Assembly: GCA_020435885.1 (NCBI GenBank)
Contig: JAGQYU010000036.1
Span: forward strand, 1 to 22,356
From: Flavobacteriaceae bacterium
GTDB taxonomy: Bacteria > Bacteroidota > Bacteroidia > Flavobacteriales > Flavobacteriaceae
Direction of reading: 5' to 3'
DNA length: 22,356 nucleotides
Shown piece after piece: positions 6,922-13,925 of the stretch. The notes under the pieces are model-generated. The model had not been told where the DNA came from. It was given only the letters and a program-made list of their open reading frames with translations, and ran no database searches. The position numbers and the translations under genes are program-made. The first letter of the stretch is position 1. Every line of letters starts with the position of its first letter.

Positions 6922-8032
6922 AGAACAAAATACAAACCGGTTTAGGGGCCTTTATTTCATCAACAAAAGTTAGTTTACCTGTAACGCTATCTCTCTTAAA
7001 AGAAACTATATTGTTTGAGTTTTGATTGGCAACTAGTAAGTATTCGTTATTAGGAGTTAGGGTAAAGTTACGTGGTGTTTTTCCTTTAACGGATTCAAAA
7101 CCAACTAGACTGAGTGTTCCCGTATCAGGGTCAACACTATAGATAGCCAAACTATCATGGCCTCTGTTGGAGGCATATACAAATTTACCATCGTGGCTTA
7201 TGTGAATATCAGCACAATAGCTTTCACCATTAAAATCTGCCGGTAATGTTGAGGTAACAGTGCCTTTTACATACAATCCTTCGTTGGTCTTAATAAGCTG
7301 CCGTACAGTACTGTTGAGTTCATTCACCACATAGATCCATTCGCCATTTGGGTGAAAAGTTAAGTGTCTTGGCCCTGCCCCGGAGTTCATTTTTAGTTTA
7401 GCGGAATCTGCCAATACCAGTTTATTTTCCAACGTATCTAATTTAGAAAACCATAGCTCATTGGTTCCTAAATCAACACTTATTACGTTGCCTTTAGTAC
7501 CATCAAACCAAACAGAATGGGCATGTGGCCCTTCTTGGCGGTCAGTACTGTCTCTTCCACTGTGTTGCTGTACAAAAAGCAGTTCAGATAGTTCTCCTCT
7601 GTTGTTTAGTTGGTGCATACCGATGTTGCCTCCTGTATAGTTGGCAGTTAGCACGTAGCCTTTATCATTTACGGTTATATAGCAAGGATGCGCCCCTCCG
7701 GAAGAATGTTTGCTGAGTAATTTCAATGAGTTGCCGTCAATTTTGTAAGATTCCACAGCTCCCATTTTATGCTTGTCACTAATTTCACTTACGGCAAGCA
7801 GGTAGTTACCATCTTTACTTTTTGTTAAAAATGATGGATTATCAGCCTCGGCAGCAAGGCCTATGCTGTCTAACATTCCGTTTTCCTGTAAAGCATATTG
7901 GTAAATTCCTTTACTATCACCATCCGTATAAGTGCCTACGTAAAAAGGCGTTCCGTTACTAATTTTTGAAGTTTGTTTGTTACAACTTACGGCAAGTAAA
8001 AGAATAAATACTATGGGAATATATTGTTTCAT
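6920..8032 (-). CDS. seven-bladed beta-propeller lactonase, exported lipoprotein
   Basis: Member of the lactonase/Pgl (YbhE-type) beta-propeller family, 370 residues. The repeated blade pattern shows as FYVGTYTDGDSKGIYQY, GPRHLTFHPNGEWIYVVNEL, DIHISHDGKFVYASNRGHDS and TPRNFTLTPNNEYLLVANQ. The protein begins with a signal peptide and lipobox, MKQYIPIVFILLLAVSC, with C17 as the lipidated cysteine, so it should be anchored in the outer membrane or periplasm. The residues after the cysteine (NKQTSK) lack the acidic lipoprotein export signal of surface-exposed Bacteroidota lipoproteins, suggesting a periplasmic face. That location argues against a role as the cytosolic 6-phosphogluconolactonase, the name automatic annotation tends to give. 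No clear TAnnTTTG element was found upstream. Confidence 0.88.
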   Translation of the reverse strand: MKQYIPIVFILLLAVSCNKQTSKISNGTPFYVGTYTDGDSKGIYQYALQENGMLDSIGLAAEADNPSFLTKSKDGNYLLAVSEISDKHKMGAVESYKIDGNSLKLLSKHSSGGAHPCYITVNDKGYVLTANYTGGNIGMHQLNNRGELSELLFVQQHSGRDSTDRQEGPHAHSVWFDGTKGNVISVDLGTNELWFSKLDTLENKLVLADSAKLKMNSGAGPRHLTFHPNGEWIYVVNELNSTVRQLIKTNEGLYVKGTVTSTLPADFNGESYCADIHISHDGKFVYASNRGHDSLAIYSVDPDTGTLSLVGFESVKGKTPRNFTLTPNNEYLLVANQNSNNIVSFKRDSVTGKLTFVDEIKAPKPVCILF

Positions 8033-8123
8033 CAGGTTTTCAGTTTGAATTTAAAAGCCCGCAATTTGATAAAACTTTGGCAGTTGTACAAGTTCTAAGA
8101 AAATAATTTATTACTGGTGAATT

Positions 8124-8621
8124 TCACTTCAACTTATCAGCGATAAAGGGCTCCAGTTTACCTTTTTCTTCCAGTTTCAGGTATTTTTCTATAGCTTTGT
8201 TCTTACCTAGCATTTCACGGTTCTTTTGGTAAAAGTCCATCACACCGCGTATGCCAGCAGTAGCTCCTTTTACAGGGTCTTTGTCATAGTTGTTGTTAAG
8301 TGTATGGATAGTCCAACCACCCATAAAGATCATTAAACAATCGGGGCAATCTAAAAAGGTAATAATTTCTGGGTTTATCTCTACCGTTACACTGGGGCTG
8401 CCTTCCAGCCAACGCATTAAAAAGGCATTAACCTCTTTACGTTTTTGAGGTTCTTGGTTTACTGGGGTGTTTAACAGCCAGTTATAGGCTTGTACTATGC
8501 CCAGTTCAAAATTCTTAAAGTCTTGCGGCGTGTTGAACGTGGCATTGGTGGGGACTTCAAATTCTTGGGCAGAAAGTGAGTAACTTATTAGGAGAACGAG
8601 TATTGGGATTATTTTTTTCAT
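8124..8621 (-). CDS. small secreted protein of unknown function
   Basis: Not recognised with certainty. The 165-residue protein starts with a cleavable signal peptide (MKKIIPILVLLISYSLSAQ, cleavage likely after SAQ). The mature part is soluble and mostly helical in character: TFNTPQDFKNFELGIVQAYNWLL, then RKEVNAFLMRWLEGSP, a central CPDC pair of cysteines (in FLDCPDCLMIFM), a glycine-rich stretch with TAGIRGVMDFY, and a lysine/glutamate-rich end. The CxxC spacing resembles a redox or metal site but no thioredoxin fold is evident. Its start is about 150 bp from the end of the large phosphoesterase-NTPase gene. A degenerate TACTTTTC at 8649-8656 is the only promoter-like sequence upstream. The periplasmic location is well supported; the function is open. 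Confidence 0.75.
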   Translation of the reverse strand: MKKIIPILVLLISYSLSAQEFEVPTNATFNTPQDFKNFELGIVQAYNWLLNTPVNQEPQKRKEVNAFLMRWLEGSPSVTVEINPEIITFLDCPDCLMIFMGGWTIHTLNNNYDKDPVKGATAGIRGVMDFYQKNREMLGKNKAIEKYLKLEEKGKLEPFIADKLK

Positions 8622-8770
8622 GTATTAAAAATTTAACGGTTAAAATATGAAAAGTAGATACTTTTAAAGCATCAAACTTTCATTTGTACACTTAGTTTGA
8701 AAAGAGCCAAAAAAACTTTGTTTTACTATTATTCCGCCTATTTCGAGTATATATCGTTACCTGAAAGGCT

Positions 8771-11700
8771 TTAGTTTTTTTTCATTTTACCAATCAATCT
8801 CTGTTTGTTAAATCCTGCTATTTGAATTATTCGATCTCGCTTATTTCTCTCTACAAAATTTGTATATAAATATCTCTTTATATATTCTCTTAGGATACAC
8901 TGAGCCAAATAGTTATCTTTGACATCATCAAATAATTTTTCTAATTCCTTTGTATCTATCTTATCATAGAATGTCTTGATTGCAAATGTTACTATTTTTG
9001 ATGCAGGGGAATCAATGTTTGAATTGACTCTATCAAATAATTCATTTTGTCCCTTAGTTCCTATTGCGAACATTAAATTAGTCATACTGTCAACACAGAT
9101 ACGCCAAGAAATAAATTGAAGAATATTTCTAACGGTTTTTTCTATGAGTTTAACATCTACTTCACCACGTCTATTTCTCTTTTCTTCCTCCTTTTTCTTT
9201 ATATCTTCAACAATAGCTTCGATAAGTAATTCTTTATCTTTTTCTAACATTCCTGAATAAAAACCTAGGAAACGGAAAATAGTATTGTAGGCAGCTTCAA
9301 CAAGTTTAATGAGTTTTTCCTTTTCAAAATCACCACTTTGATTTTTAACTATTTGACCAATGATTTTTACAGTTCTAAACGCTTGATTCATTTCGATTGC
9401 TTCTGTAGGTAAAAACCCTTCTTCATTATCATCTTCGTTTTGATTATTTCTTTCAATAGCATCTTTTTTCTTAAGTTCCTTTTTTACTTCTTCTTTTGGA
9501 TTTCTATCTTCAATAATTTCATCTTTAATTTCATTTGTAAATTCTGTAATGAATTTCACAAATTCATCATCTTTGTTTAAAGTCAAAGGCGAAGCCTTTT
9601 CAAATGGTATTTCGCTTGTGAAAACAATATTGTCAATTAGTATTTGTGCTTTGGAATGATGAGAAAGGAAAATTAAAATATTGGCATTTATCTCTAAATG
9701 AATATTATTACATAACTCGTATATTAGTTCTTGATAACTTTCTATTTCGGTTGAAATTTTTTGAGCAATCAAGAAGTAATAAATGTACTTGTACGAAAAA
9801 GAGTAATACTCATCATCAAATTTTAAAATGTTGGAATTGCAAAGTACATTAAGAATTTTGTCATTAGTTAATGATTTATGTCGGAAATATTTATTTGTAT
9901 AATCCCTAATGAAATCATCAAAATTATCTCTATTTAATGGGTTTTTTCCATTATCATACATATAAAAGGCAAGTTCCTTTAGTATGTTAAGCAAGCTTGT
10001 CAAAATAGAATCTTTAATACCTTCTTTAATTAGACCTGCTTTAATTAAAACTAAGTAAATATTAGCATAAGAGGTTTGTGAAAAATTCTGAAGATTTTCA
10101 TCTAGGCTTTGTAAAAGTGTCAAAATAAATATAGGGTAAGAAGGCATTAACCTATTGCCAATCAATGAATTTATTTCATTAAATCTTAGTTTAACATTCT
10201 TTAAAATTACCTCTTCCTGAACCGTTAGTTTATTTTCTCCTATTAAAAGCCATTGCTCAATTAATTCACTTCTCTTTTCATGACCGAGCGGTAAAAGTTT
10301 ATACTTCAGGTATTGCGTAAAACTAGTCGCTTCTTCTGTTACATTTTTTGAACTATAAGTGTTATCTGATGTAACAATTATACAATCAAAATTATTGTTA
10401 AATGATTCAACTAATCGTTTTTTGTACTTTGAGTTAAGGCTTGATTTGTGAAAATTATCAATAAAAAGAACTTTTTTATCAAGTTGAAAAAACAAATCTA
10501 CATTTTCATTATTGTATTGTTCTTTCAAAGCCTTTTTGACTAATTTCTTTACATCAGTGTCGTTACAATACTTTCCTCTTAAATAGATGGGTGTTAAACC
10601 CATTTCATAATATCTTTTATAAAGTACATAAAGCAAAGATGTTTTGCCTGATTGGTCAGCTCCTTCTATAAGTACACTTACTTTTTCTTCGTTTTTAACT
10701 CTATCAATCAAATCAGATGAGTTTGGATATTGAACCACATTATCGTCCTCAAGCAATGGCTCTAAGTCTGGGTAAACAAATACATCTGACAAAACCAATT
10801 TTGGCTTTTTTGAATGTTTTAATGGAATACTTAAATTGGTAATTTTTGACTCAAACTCTTGGTTTAAAATAAATTCACGTTTAACCTTTTCAATAATTTG
10901 ATGATTATCTTCTGATTCAACAGAATATTTATCACCATCAAAATTGAATGTCTTAATATTTATTGACTTGTCAGTTAGGTTTATTTCATATAGAGAAAAC
11001 CCTGTTTCATTCAATATGTTTTTATTAAAAGCTTTTCCACCGCAAAAAACTACATTGTTGTTCTTTTGAATGACTGCTTTAGGGTTTCCCTTATCGTGTT
11101 CGTGTCCGTAAATAACAAGATTTGAGCTATTTATTAAATGCTCTTCAAATCGTTGTTTGTTGTTTCGTTTTGTATTTGCAGATAGCCAATCTATTGGATG
11201 ATGAAAAACAGAGATCACGTATTCACCATTCTTATTTTCAATAAATTTGTTTTCAGGAACTATAAGTGAGCCTTGCTTTTCATTGATTTCAGTAAGCCAA
11301 CTTGTATTGTAACAATGAAAAGTAACTTTAAAATCTAAGTGAGGTCTGAATTCGTATTTATACGCTACCTTATCCCTTTCATTAAAATCAGTTACTTCAT
11401 TGGTGAAATCCCAAAAATTAGATTGAACAGCCATCGCATCGATAAAATAATCCTCTTCTTTTATTATATCAGTTTTACAATCATTTAAAATTGATTTTCG
11501 GGTTTTCTTTTCGTTGTCAAAACAACAGTCGTGATTACCTGGAACAGAAACTATTTTTATGTTTAATAATTTCCATTTTGCTTTCAATTTGTCAGTCAGA
11601 TTTGAAACAAATAATTTTGCGTTATCGAATTCATTTTTTTTACCAAAATTTACAATGTCCCCTGAAAAAACTAGATATATATGAGAAAACTGTTTTATAT

Positions 11701-11794
11701 CAAATTCTATTGATTTAACAAGATTATCAATTCTATCGGTTAAAGTATCATCTTGTATATGTAAGTCACTTAAATGTAGTATTCCAATTTTCAT
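8771..11794 (-). CDS. calcineurin-like phosphoesterase fused to STAND-like P-loop NTPase; candidate defence protein
   Basis: Large cytosolic protein of 1007 residues with no signal peptide or membrane helix. The N-terminal ~280 residues form a complete calcineurin-type metallophosphoesterase: DLH (10-12), SGDIV (D46), GNHD (86-89), FHHP (H198/H199) and GHEH (230-233), so all metal ligands are present. A linker leads to a P-loop NTPase: Walker A GADQSGKTS (378-386), Walker B VLFIDN (442-447, Asn in place of the second acid) and a sensor-like CIIVTSD (471-477). The remaining ~500 residues look alpha-helical, as in STAND sensor regions, with a highly charged stretch (about residues 765-800). Effector-NTPase-sensor order is typical of STAND immune proteins. 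Sampled 60-nt stretches are 23-37% GC against about 38% in neighbouring genes, suggesting transfer. No partner gene is adjacent. Domain calls are strong; the defence role is inference. Confidence 0.85.
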   Translation of the reverse strand: MKIGILHLSDLHIQDDTLTDRIDNLVKSIEFDIKQFSHIYLVFSGDIVNFGKKNEFDNAKLFVSNLTDKLKAKWKLLNIKIVSVPGNHDCCFDNEKKTRKSILNDCKTDIIKEEDYFIDAMAVQSNFWDFTNEVTDFNERDKVAYKYEFRPHLDFKVTFHCYNTSWLTEINEKQGSLIVPENKFIENKNGEYVISVFHHPIDWLSANTKRNNKQRFEEHLINSSNLVIYGHEHDKGNPKAVIQKNNNVVFCGGKAFNKNILNETGFSLYEINLTDKSINIKTFNFDGDKYSVESEDNHQIIEKVKREFILNQEFESKITNLSIPLKHSKKPKLVLSDVFVYPDLEPLLEDDNVVQYPNSSDLIDRVKNEEKVSVLIEGADQSGKTSLLYVLYKRYYEMGLTPIYLRGKYCNDTDVKKLVKKALKEQYNNENVDLFFQLDKKVLFIDNFHKSSLNSKYKKRLVESFNNNFDCIIVTSDNTYSSKNVTEEATSFTQYLKYKLLPLGHEKRSELIEQWLLIGENKLTVQEEVILKNVKLRFNEINSLIGNRLMPSYPIFILTLLQSLDENLQNFSQTSYANIYLVLIKAGLIKEGIKDSILTSLLNILKELAFYMYDNGKNPLNRDNFDDFIRDYTNKYFRHKSLTNDKILNVLCNSNILKFDDEYYSFSYKYIYYFLIAQKISTEIESYQELIYELCNNIHLEINANILIFLSHHSKAQILIDNIVFTSEIPFEKASPLTLNKDDEFVKFITEFTNEIKDEIIEDRNPKEEVKKELKKKDAIERNNQNEDDNEEGFLPTEAIEMNQAFRTVKIIGQIVKNQSGDFEKEKLIKLVEAAYNTIFRFLGFYSGMLEKDKELLIEAIVEDIKKKEEEKRNRRGEVDVKLIEKTVRNILQFISWRICVDSMTNLMFAIGTKGQNELFDRVNSNIDSPASKIVTFAIKTFYDKIDTKELEKLFDDVKDNYLAQCILREYIKRYLYTNFVERNKRDRIIQIAGFNKQRLIGKMKKN

Positions 11795-11877
11795 ATTTTA
11801 TTGTTTACAGTCAGTTTTTGGCTTTGTAGGTAACAATTGATATACTTTTTACGCATATATCCATAAAATCCTATACC

Positions 11878-11885
11878 CAAATATA
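11878..11885 (-). promoter_or_regulatory. -7 promoter element of the phosphoesterase-NTPase gene
   Basis: TATATTTG on the minus strand matches TAnnTTTG. It lies 83 nt before the ATG at 11794, so the predicted leader (about 78 nt) is far longer than the other leaders in this window. The region is AT-rich, so a chance match is possible. Confidence 0.45.
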
Positions 11886-11954
11886 AATTACCCTATATAA
11901 ATTGAGTATGACATTTATCATGCAATATACTACATAACTTATTGAAAAACAATG

Positions 11955-11990
11955 TGGTAAAACCATAAATAGAGTATGGTAAAACCATAA
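11955..11990. repeat. tandem pair of 14-bp repeats, each an inverted repeat (operator-like)
   Basis: TGGTAAAACCATAA occurs at 11955-11968 and again at 11977-11990, start to start 22 bp, about two helical turns. Each copy contains TGGT-AAAA-CCA, and the second extends to TATGG-TAAAA-CCATA. The pair lies 25-60 bp before the ATG of the DUF2953-like gene and about 70-110 bp upstream of the divergent phosphoesterase-NTPase promoter. The layout suggests a dimeric regulator binding twice on one DNA face. Confidence 0.55.
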
Positions 11991-12014
11991 CAGTTTAAAC
12001 AAAAAACGGTGTAA

Positions 12015-12566
12015 ATGACGGGCGTCATTGCATTCACTTTCTCTATGTTGTTACTTTACATAAAAATTGTAACCATGTTTTGGTGGGTACTACTTGCATT
12101 GGTTGTTTTGCTATTGGTAGCTGTGCTTTTTGCCCCGTTAGACTTCTATGTAAACACAGCTACAAAAGAGTATTATATACGCCTTAAAGGCATCTTAAAA
12201 GCTGCCATTGAGCCCCATGCAGAAAAAGTGTTGCGGCTTACCGTTTCGGTATTCTTTATGCATTTTTATTTCTATCCATTGCAATATACACCTAAGGCTA
12301 ATGACAAACCGAAACCCAACAAAGCAGCAAAAAAACAACACTGGTTTGCTAAAACCAACTGGCTACAATTGCTACGGACATGTACCGTAAAAGAATGTAC
12401 TATAGACCTAGATACCGGAGACTATGTAGCCAATGCTAAATTGTTTCCGGTAATGGGTTTGCTAAACATGACCAAAGGAATCTTTACCATCAATTTTGAG
12501 GGTAGGAACAACTGGCTTATGCATATACAAAACAGGCCGGTGCGTATTCTTAGAGCATTACTATAA
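12015..12566 (+). CDS. DUF2953-like membrane-anchored protein (YtfI-like)
   Basis: Protein of 183 residues with one strongly hydrophobic N-terminal segment (two stretches within about residues 5-42) followed by a soluble, strand-rich region. The layout of an N-terminal membrane anchor and then a short strand-forming segment (DFYVNTATKEYYIRLKGILKAAIEP) resembles DUF2953. The GerW/YtfJ gene begins 17 nt downstream, repeating the ytfI-ytfJ order of Bacillus, which strengthens an otherwise weak family call. The ATG at 12015 is preceded by an A-rich stretch. A second ATG at 12075 (MFWWVLLALVV) would give a cleaner single membrane anchor, so the start is uncertain. The lysine/proline-rich linker at about 94-110 is unremarkable. 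Function unknown; probably works with the GerW protein. Confidence 0.68.
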   Translation: MTGVIAFTFSMLLLYIKIVTMFWWVLLALVVLLLVAVLFAPLDFYVNTATKEYYIRLKGILKAAIEPHAEKVLRLTVSVFFMHFYFYPLQYTPKANDKPKPNKAAKKQHWFAKTNWLQLLRTCTVKECTIDLDTGDYVANAKLFPVMGLLNMTKGIFTINFEGRNNWLMHIQNRPVRILRALL

Positions 12567-12583
12567 ATTTAAAAACAAAAGCT

Positions 12584-12952
12584 ATGGAATTACATTTTGA
12601 AGAATTATTAGGACGTATTACAGATTTTATAAAATCTGAAGCTAAAACAGAAACCGTTGTGGGTGAGCAATTTGAACTCGGCGAATTTAAATGTGTGCCT
12701 GTAATTAAAGTAGGCATGGGCTTTGGCTCAGGTGGAGGTGAAGGCAAAGAAGGCAACACTAAAAAAGGCGAAGGCATGGGTGCCGGTGCCGGTGTGGGCA
12801 TTCAACCTATCGGATTTTTGGTAACCAAAGGTGATAACATTTCTTTCTTAGCAGCAGGAAAAACCCACGGACTAGCCGCTGCATTTGAAAAAGTACCGGA
12901 TCTTATTGAAAAAATTATAAAAAGCAGGGAAAAAGAAGAAGCTGCTGTTTAG
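12584..12952 (+). CDS. GerW family protein (YtfJ-like)
   Basis: Small cytosolic protein of 122 residues with the GerW/YtfJ hallmarks: TVVGEQFELGEFKCVPVIKVGMGFGSGGGEG, then a glycine-rich low-complexity linker (about residues 46-70), then GVGIQPIGFLVTKGDNISFL, and a short charged C-terminal helix. In Bacillus the homologue is made in the forespore and is needed for germination. Bacteroidota do not form endospores, so the ancestral role must be different and is unknown. The gene follows the DUF2953-like gene by 17 nt, and an inverted repeat that can act as terminator follows it. Start ATG at 12584 has no competitor nearby. Family assignment is confident. Confidence 0.88.
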   Translation: MELHFEELLGRITDFIKSEAKTETVVGEQFELGEFKCVPVIKVGMGFGSGGGEGKEGNTKKGEGMGAGAGVGIQPIGFLVTKGDNISFLAAGKTHGLAAAFEKVPDLIEKIIKSREKEEAAV

Positions 12953-12984
12953 TGACTGATAGTGGTAAACTGAGGTTTGAACAG

Positions 12985-13060
12985 GCAACGTAAAGAGCCT
13001 TTATTTTCTTCATAATTGGTTAGTTGTTTTTATGGAAGCTCTTTACGTTGCTTTTGTATT
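12985..13060 (+). terminator. 14-bp perfect inverted repeat, probable terminator of the DUF2953-gerW unit
   Basis: GCAACGTAAAGAGC (12985-12998) is the exact reverse complement of GCTCTTTACGTTGC (13038-13051), separated by 39 bp. The right arm runs into TTTTGTATTTTATAA on the plus strand. Inside the spacer, TTCATAA and TTATGGAA can add an inner stem with one bulge. The spacer is unusually long for a terminator. There is no T-run on the minus strand for the converging carbonic anhydrase gene. Confidence 0.6.
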
Positions 13061-13855
13061 TTATAATGCCGAGGCTGAAACGATCCTTCCATTCAATGGG
13101 CGTTCGTTCCTGTAATTGTTAATAGGCATTAATTGTTGTAATTTCAATACCTGCTCTACAGAAATGGTTATCGGTTCTGCAAACACAAACCAATTAACAC
13201 CTTCTGTACATGGTGGCGTGGTTAATGAGCCTTTGTAGTAATAGTAATTTTTGTTTTGAGGGAAGTTGAGGTTCAGATCAAAAGAAGTGTCTATAGCCTT
13301 TGTTTCTCCCTGTTGCACAGGTAGGTATTGTTCTAAAAAATCAAACGGTTTACTGCTTTCTCCTTCCTGTGCCAGAATACCCAGTACTGCAAATTCATTG
13401 TTTGCATTTTGATGCACCATGTGTATTTCCATAGGGTAGCGGATGCCGTTAATGGTATGCTCGGCAGCCTCATGGAAGTGTATTTGTTTTAAGTTGAAAG
13501 TATCTTTATGGAAAAGGATATAATCGCCTTTTTCAAAATTATATTGAATGGAATGCCCGTTGTTTACCACATCGTGTATCTTAGTTTCGGCAGCATAGTG
13601 AATATCTAAAGCTGTTAGCAAAGTATCTGTCTTAACATCTTTGATGATAATGTTGATAGGTGACTGATGTTGTCCATCGCAATCAGAATTCTTTTCAATT
13701 TCCGGCCAGTGTTCAGGTCCTGTTTCGCCCTCATAGCTCCAATGCGCTTGATGTTCTTTGGTAGCATCTTCTGCATGGTTGGAAGCTGTTTCTTTTTTGC
13801 AGGATAGCAGTATAACCATAAGTCCGATCATACTAAGTAAAACATTGTTTTTCAT
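13061..13855 (-). CDS. alpha-class carbonic anhydrase, lipoprotein
   Basis: Zinc enzyme for reversible CO2 hydration, 264 residues. The signal MKNNVLLSMIGLMVILLSC carries a lipobox with C19 lipidated, so the enzyme should sit in the periplasm or outer membrane; the following KKETASN lacks an acidic surface-export signal. The alpha-class landmarks are YEGETGPEHW, QSPINI, zinc ligands H126 and H128 (QIHFH) and H145 (MEIHMVH), the gate-keeping glutamate in AAEHT, and SLTTPPCTEG near residues 210-219. C59 and C216 are placed like the disulfide of bacterial alpha-carbonic anhydrases. FHEAAEH replaces the more common FHWGSEH, without losing a ligand. A CRP-like palindrome and a near-consensus -7 element precede the gene, suggesting regulated expression. 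Confidence 0.95.
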   Translation of the reverse strand: MKNNVLLSMIGLMVILLSCKKETASNHAEDATKEHQAHWSYEGETGPEHWPEIEKNSDCDGQHQSPINIIIKDVKTDTLLTALDIHYAAETKIHDVVNNGHSIQYNFEKGDYILFHKDTFNLKQIHFHEAAEHTINGIRYPMEIHMVHQNANNEFAVLGILAQEGESSKPFDFLEQYLPVQQGETKAIDTSFDLNLNFPQNKNYYYYKGSLTTPPCTEGVNWFVFAEPITISVEQVLKLQQLMPINNYRNERPLNGRIVSASAL

Positions 13856-13878
13856 TTATATAAAGTTTAAAAACAGTC

Positions 13879-13886
13879 TAAAAGTA
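13879..13886 (-). promoter_or_regulatory. near-consensus -7 element of the carbonic anhydrase gene
   Basis: TACTTTTA on the minus strand differs from TAnnTTTG only at the last base. Applying the five-nt spacing seen at the SRP RNA gene puts transcription start at about 13874, 18 nt before the ATG. Confidence 0.45.
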
Positions 13887-13907
13887 CGTTTATGGCAACT
13901 CTAATTT

Positions 13908-13923
13908 TGTGATAAAAATCACA
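13908..13923. promoter_or_regulatory. CRP/FNR-family operator-like palindrome upstream of carbonic anhydrase
   Basis: TGTGA-TAAAAA-TCACA is a perfect match to the TGTGA-N6-TCACA consensus known for E. coli CRP, and the right flank continues as TTT. Its centre (between 13915 and 13916) is 41.5 bp upstream of the predicted start at 13874, the classic position for a class II activator. It also lies just downstream of the uvrB stop, where it could form a short hairpin, but no T-run follows it. Confidence 0.5.
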
Positions 13924-13925
13924 TT

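Noticed and set aside
12550..12801. 83-residue proline/serine-rich open frame on the minus strand
   Set aside because: It is the antisense shadow of the glycine-rich gerW region.
13908..13923. Terminator for uvrB
   Set aside because: The palindrome can form a short hairpin, but no T-run follows on the minus strand; the operator reading fits better, although both cannot be excluded.
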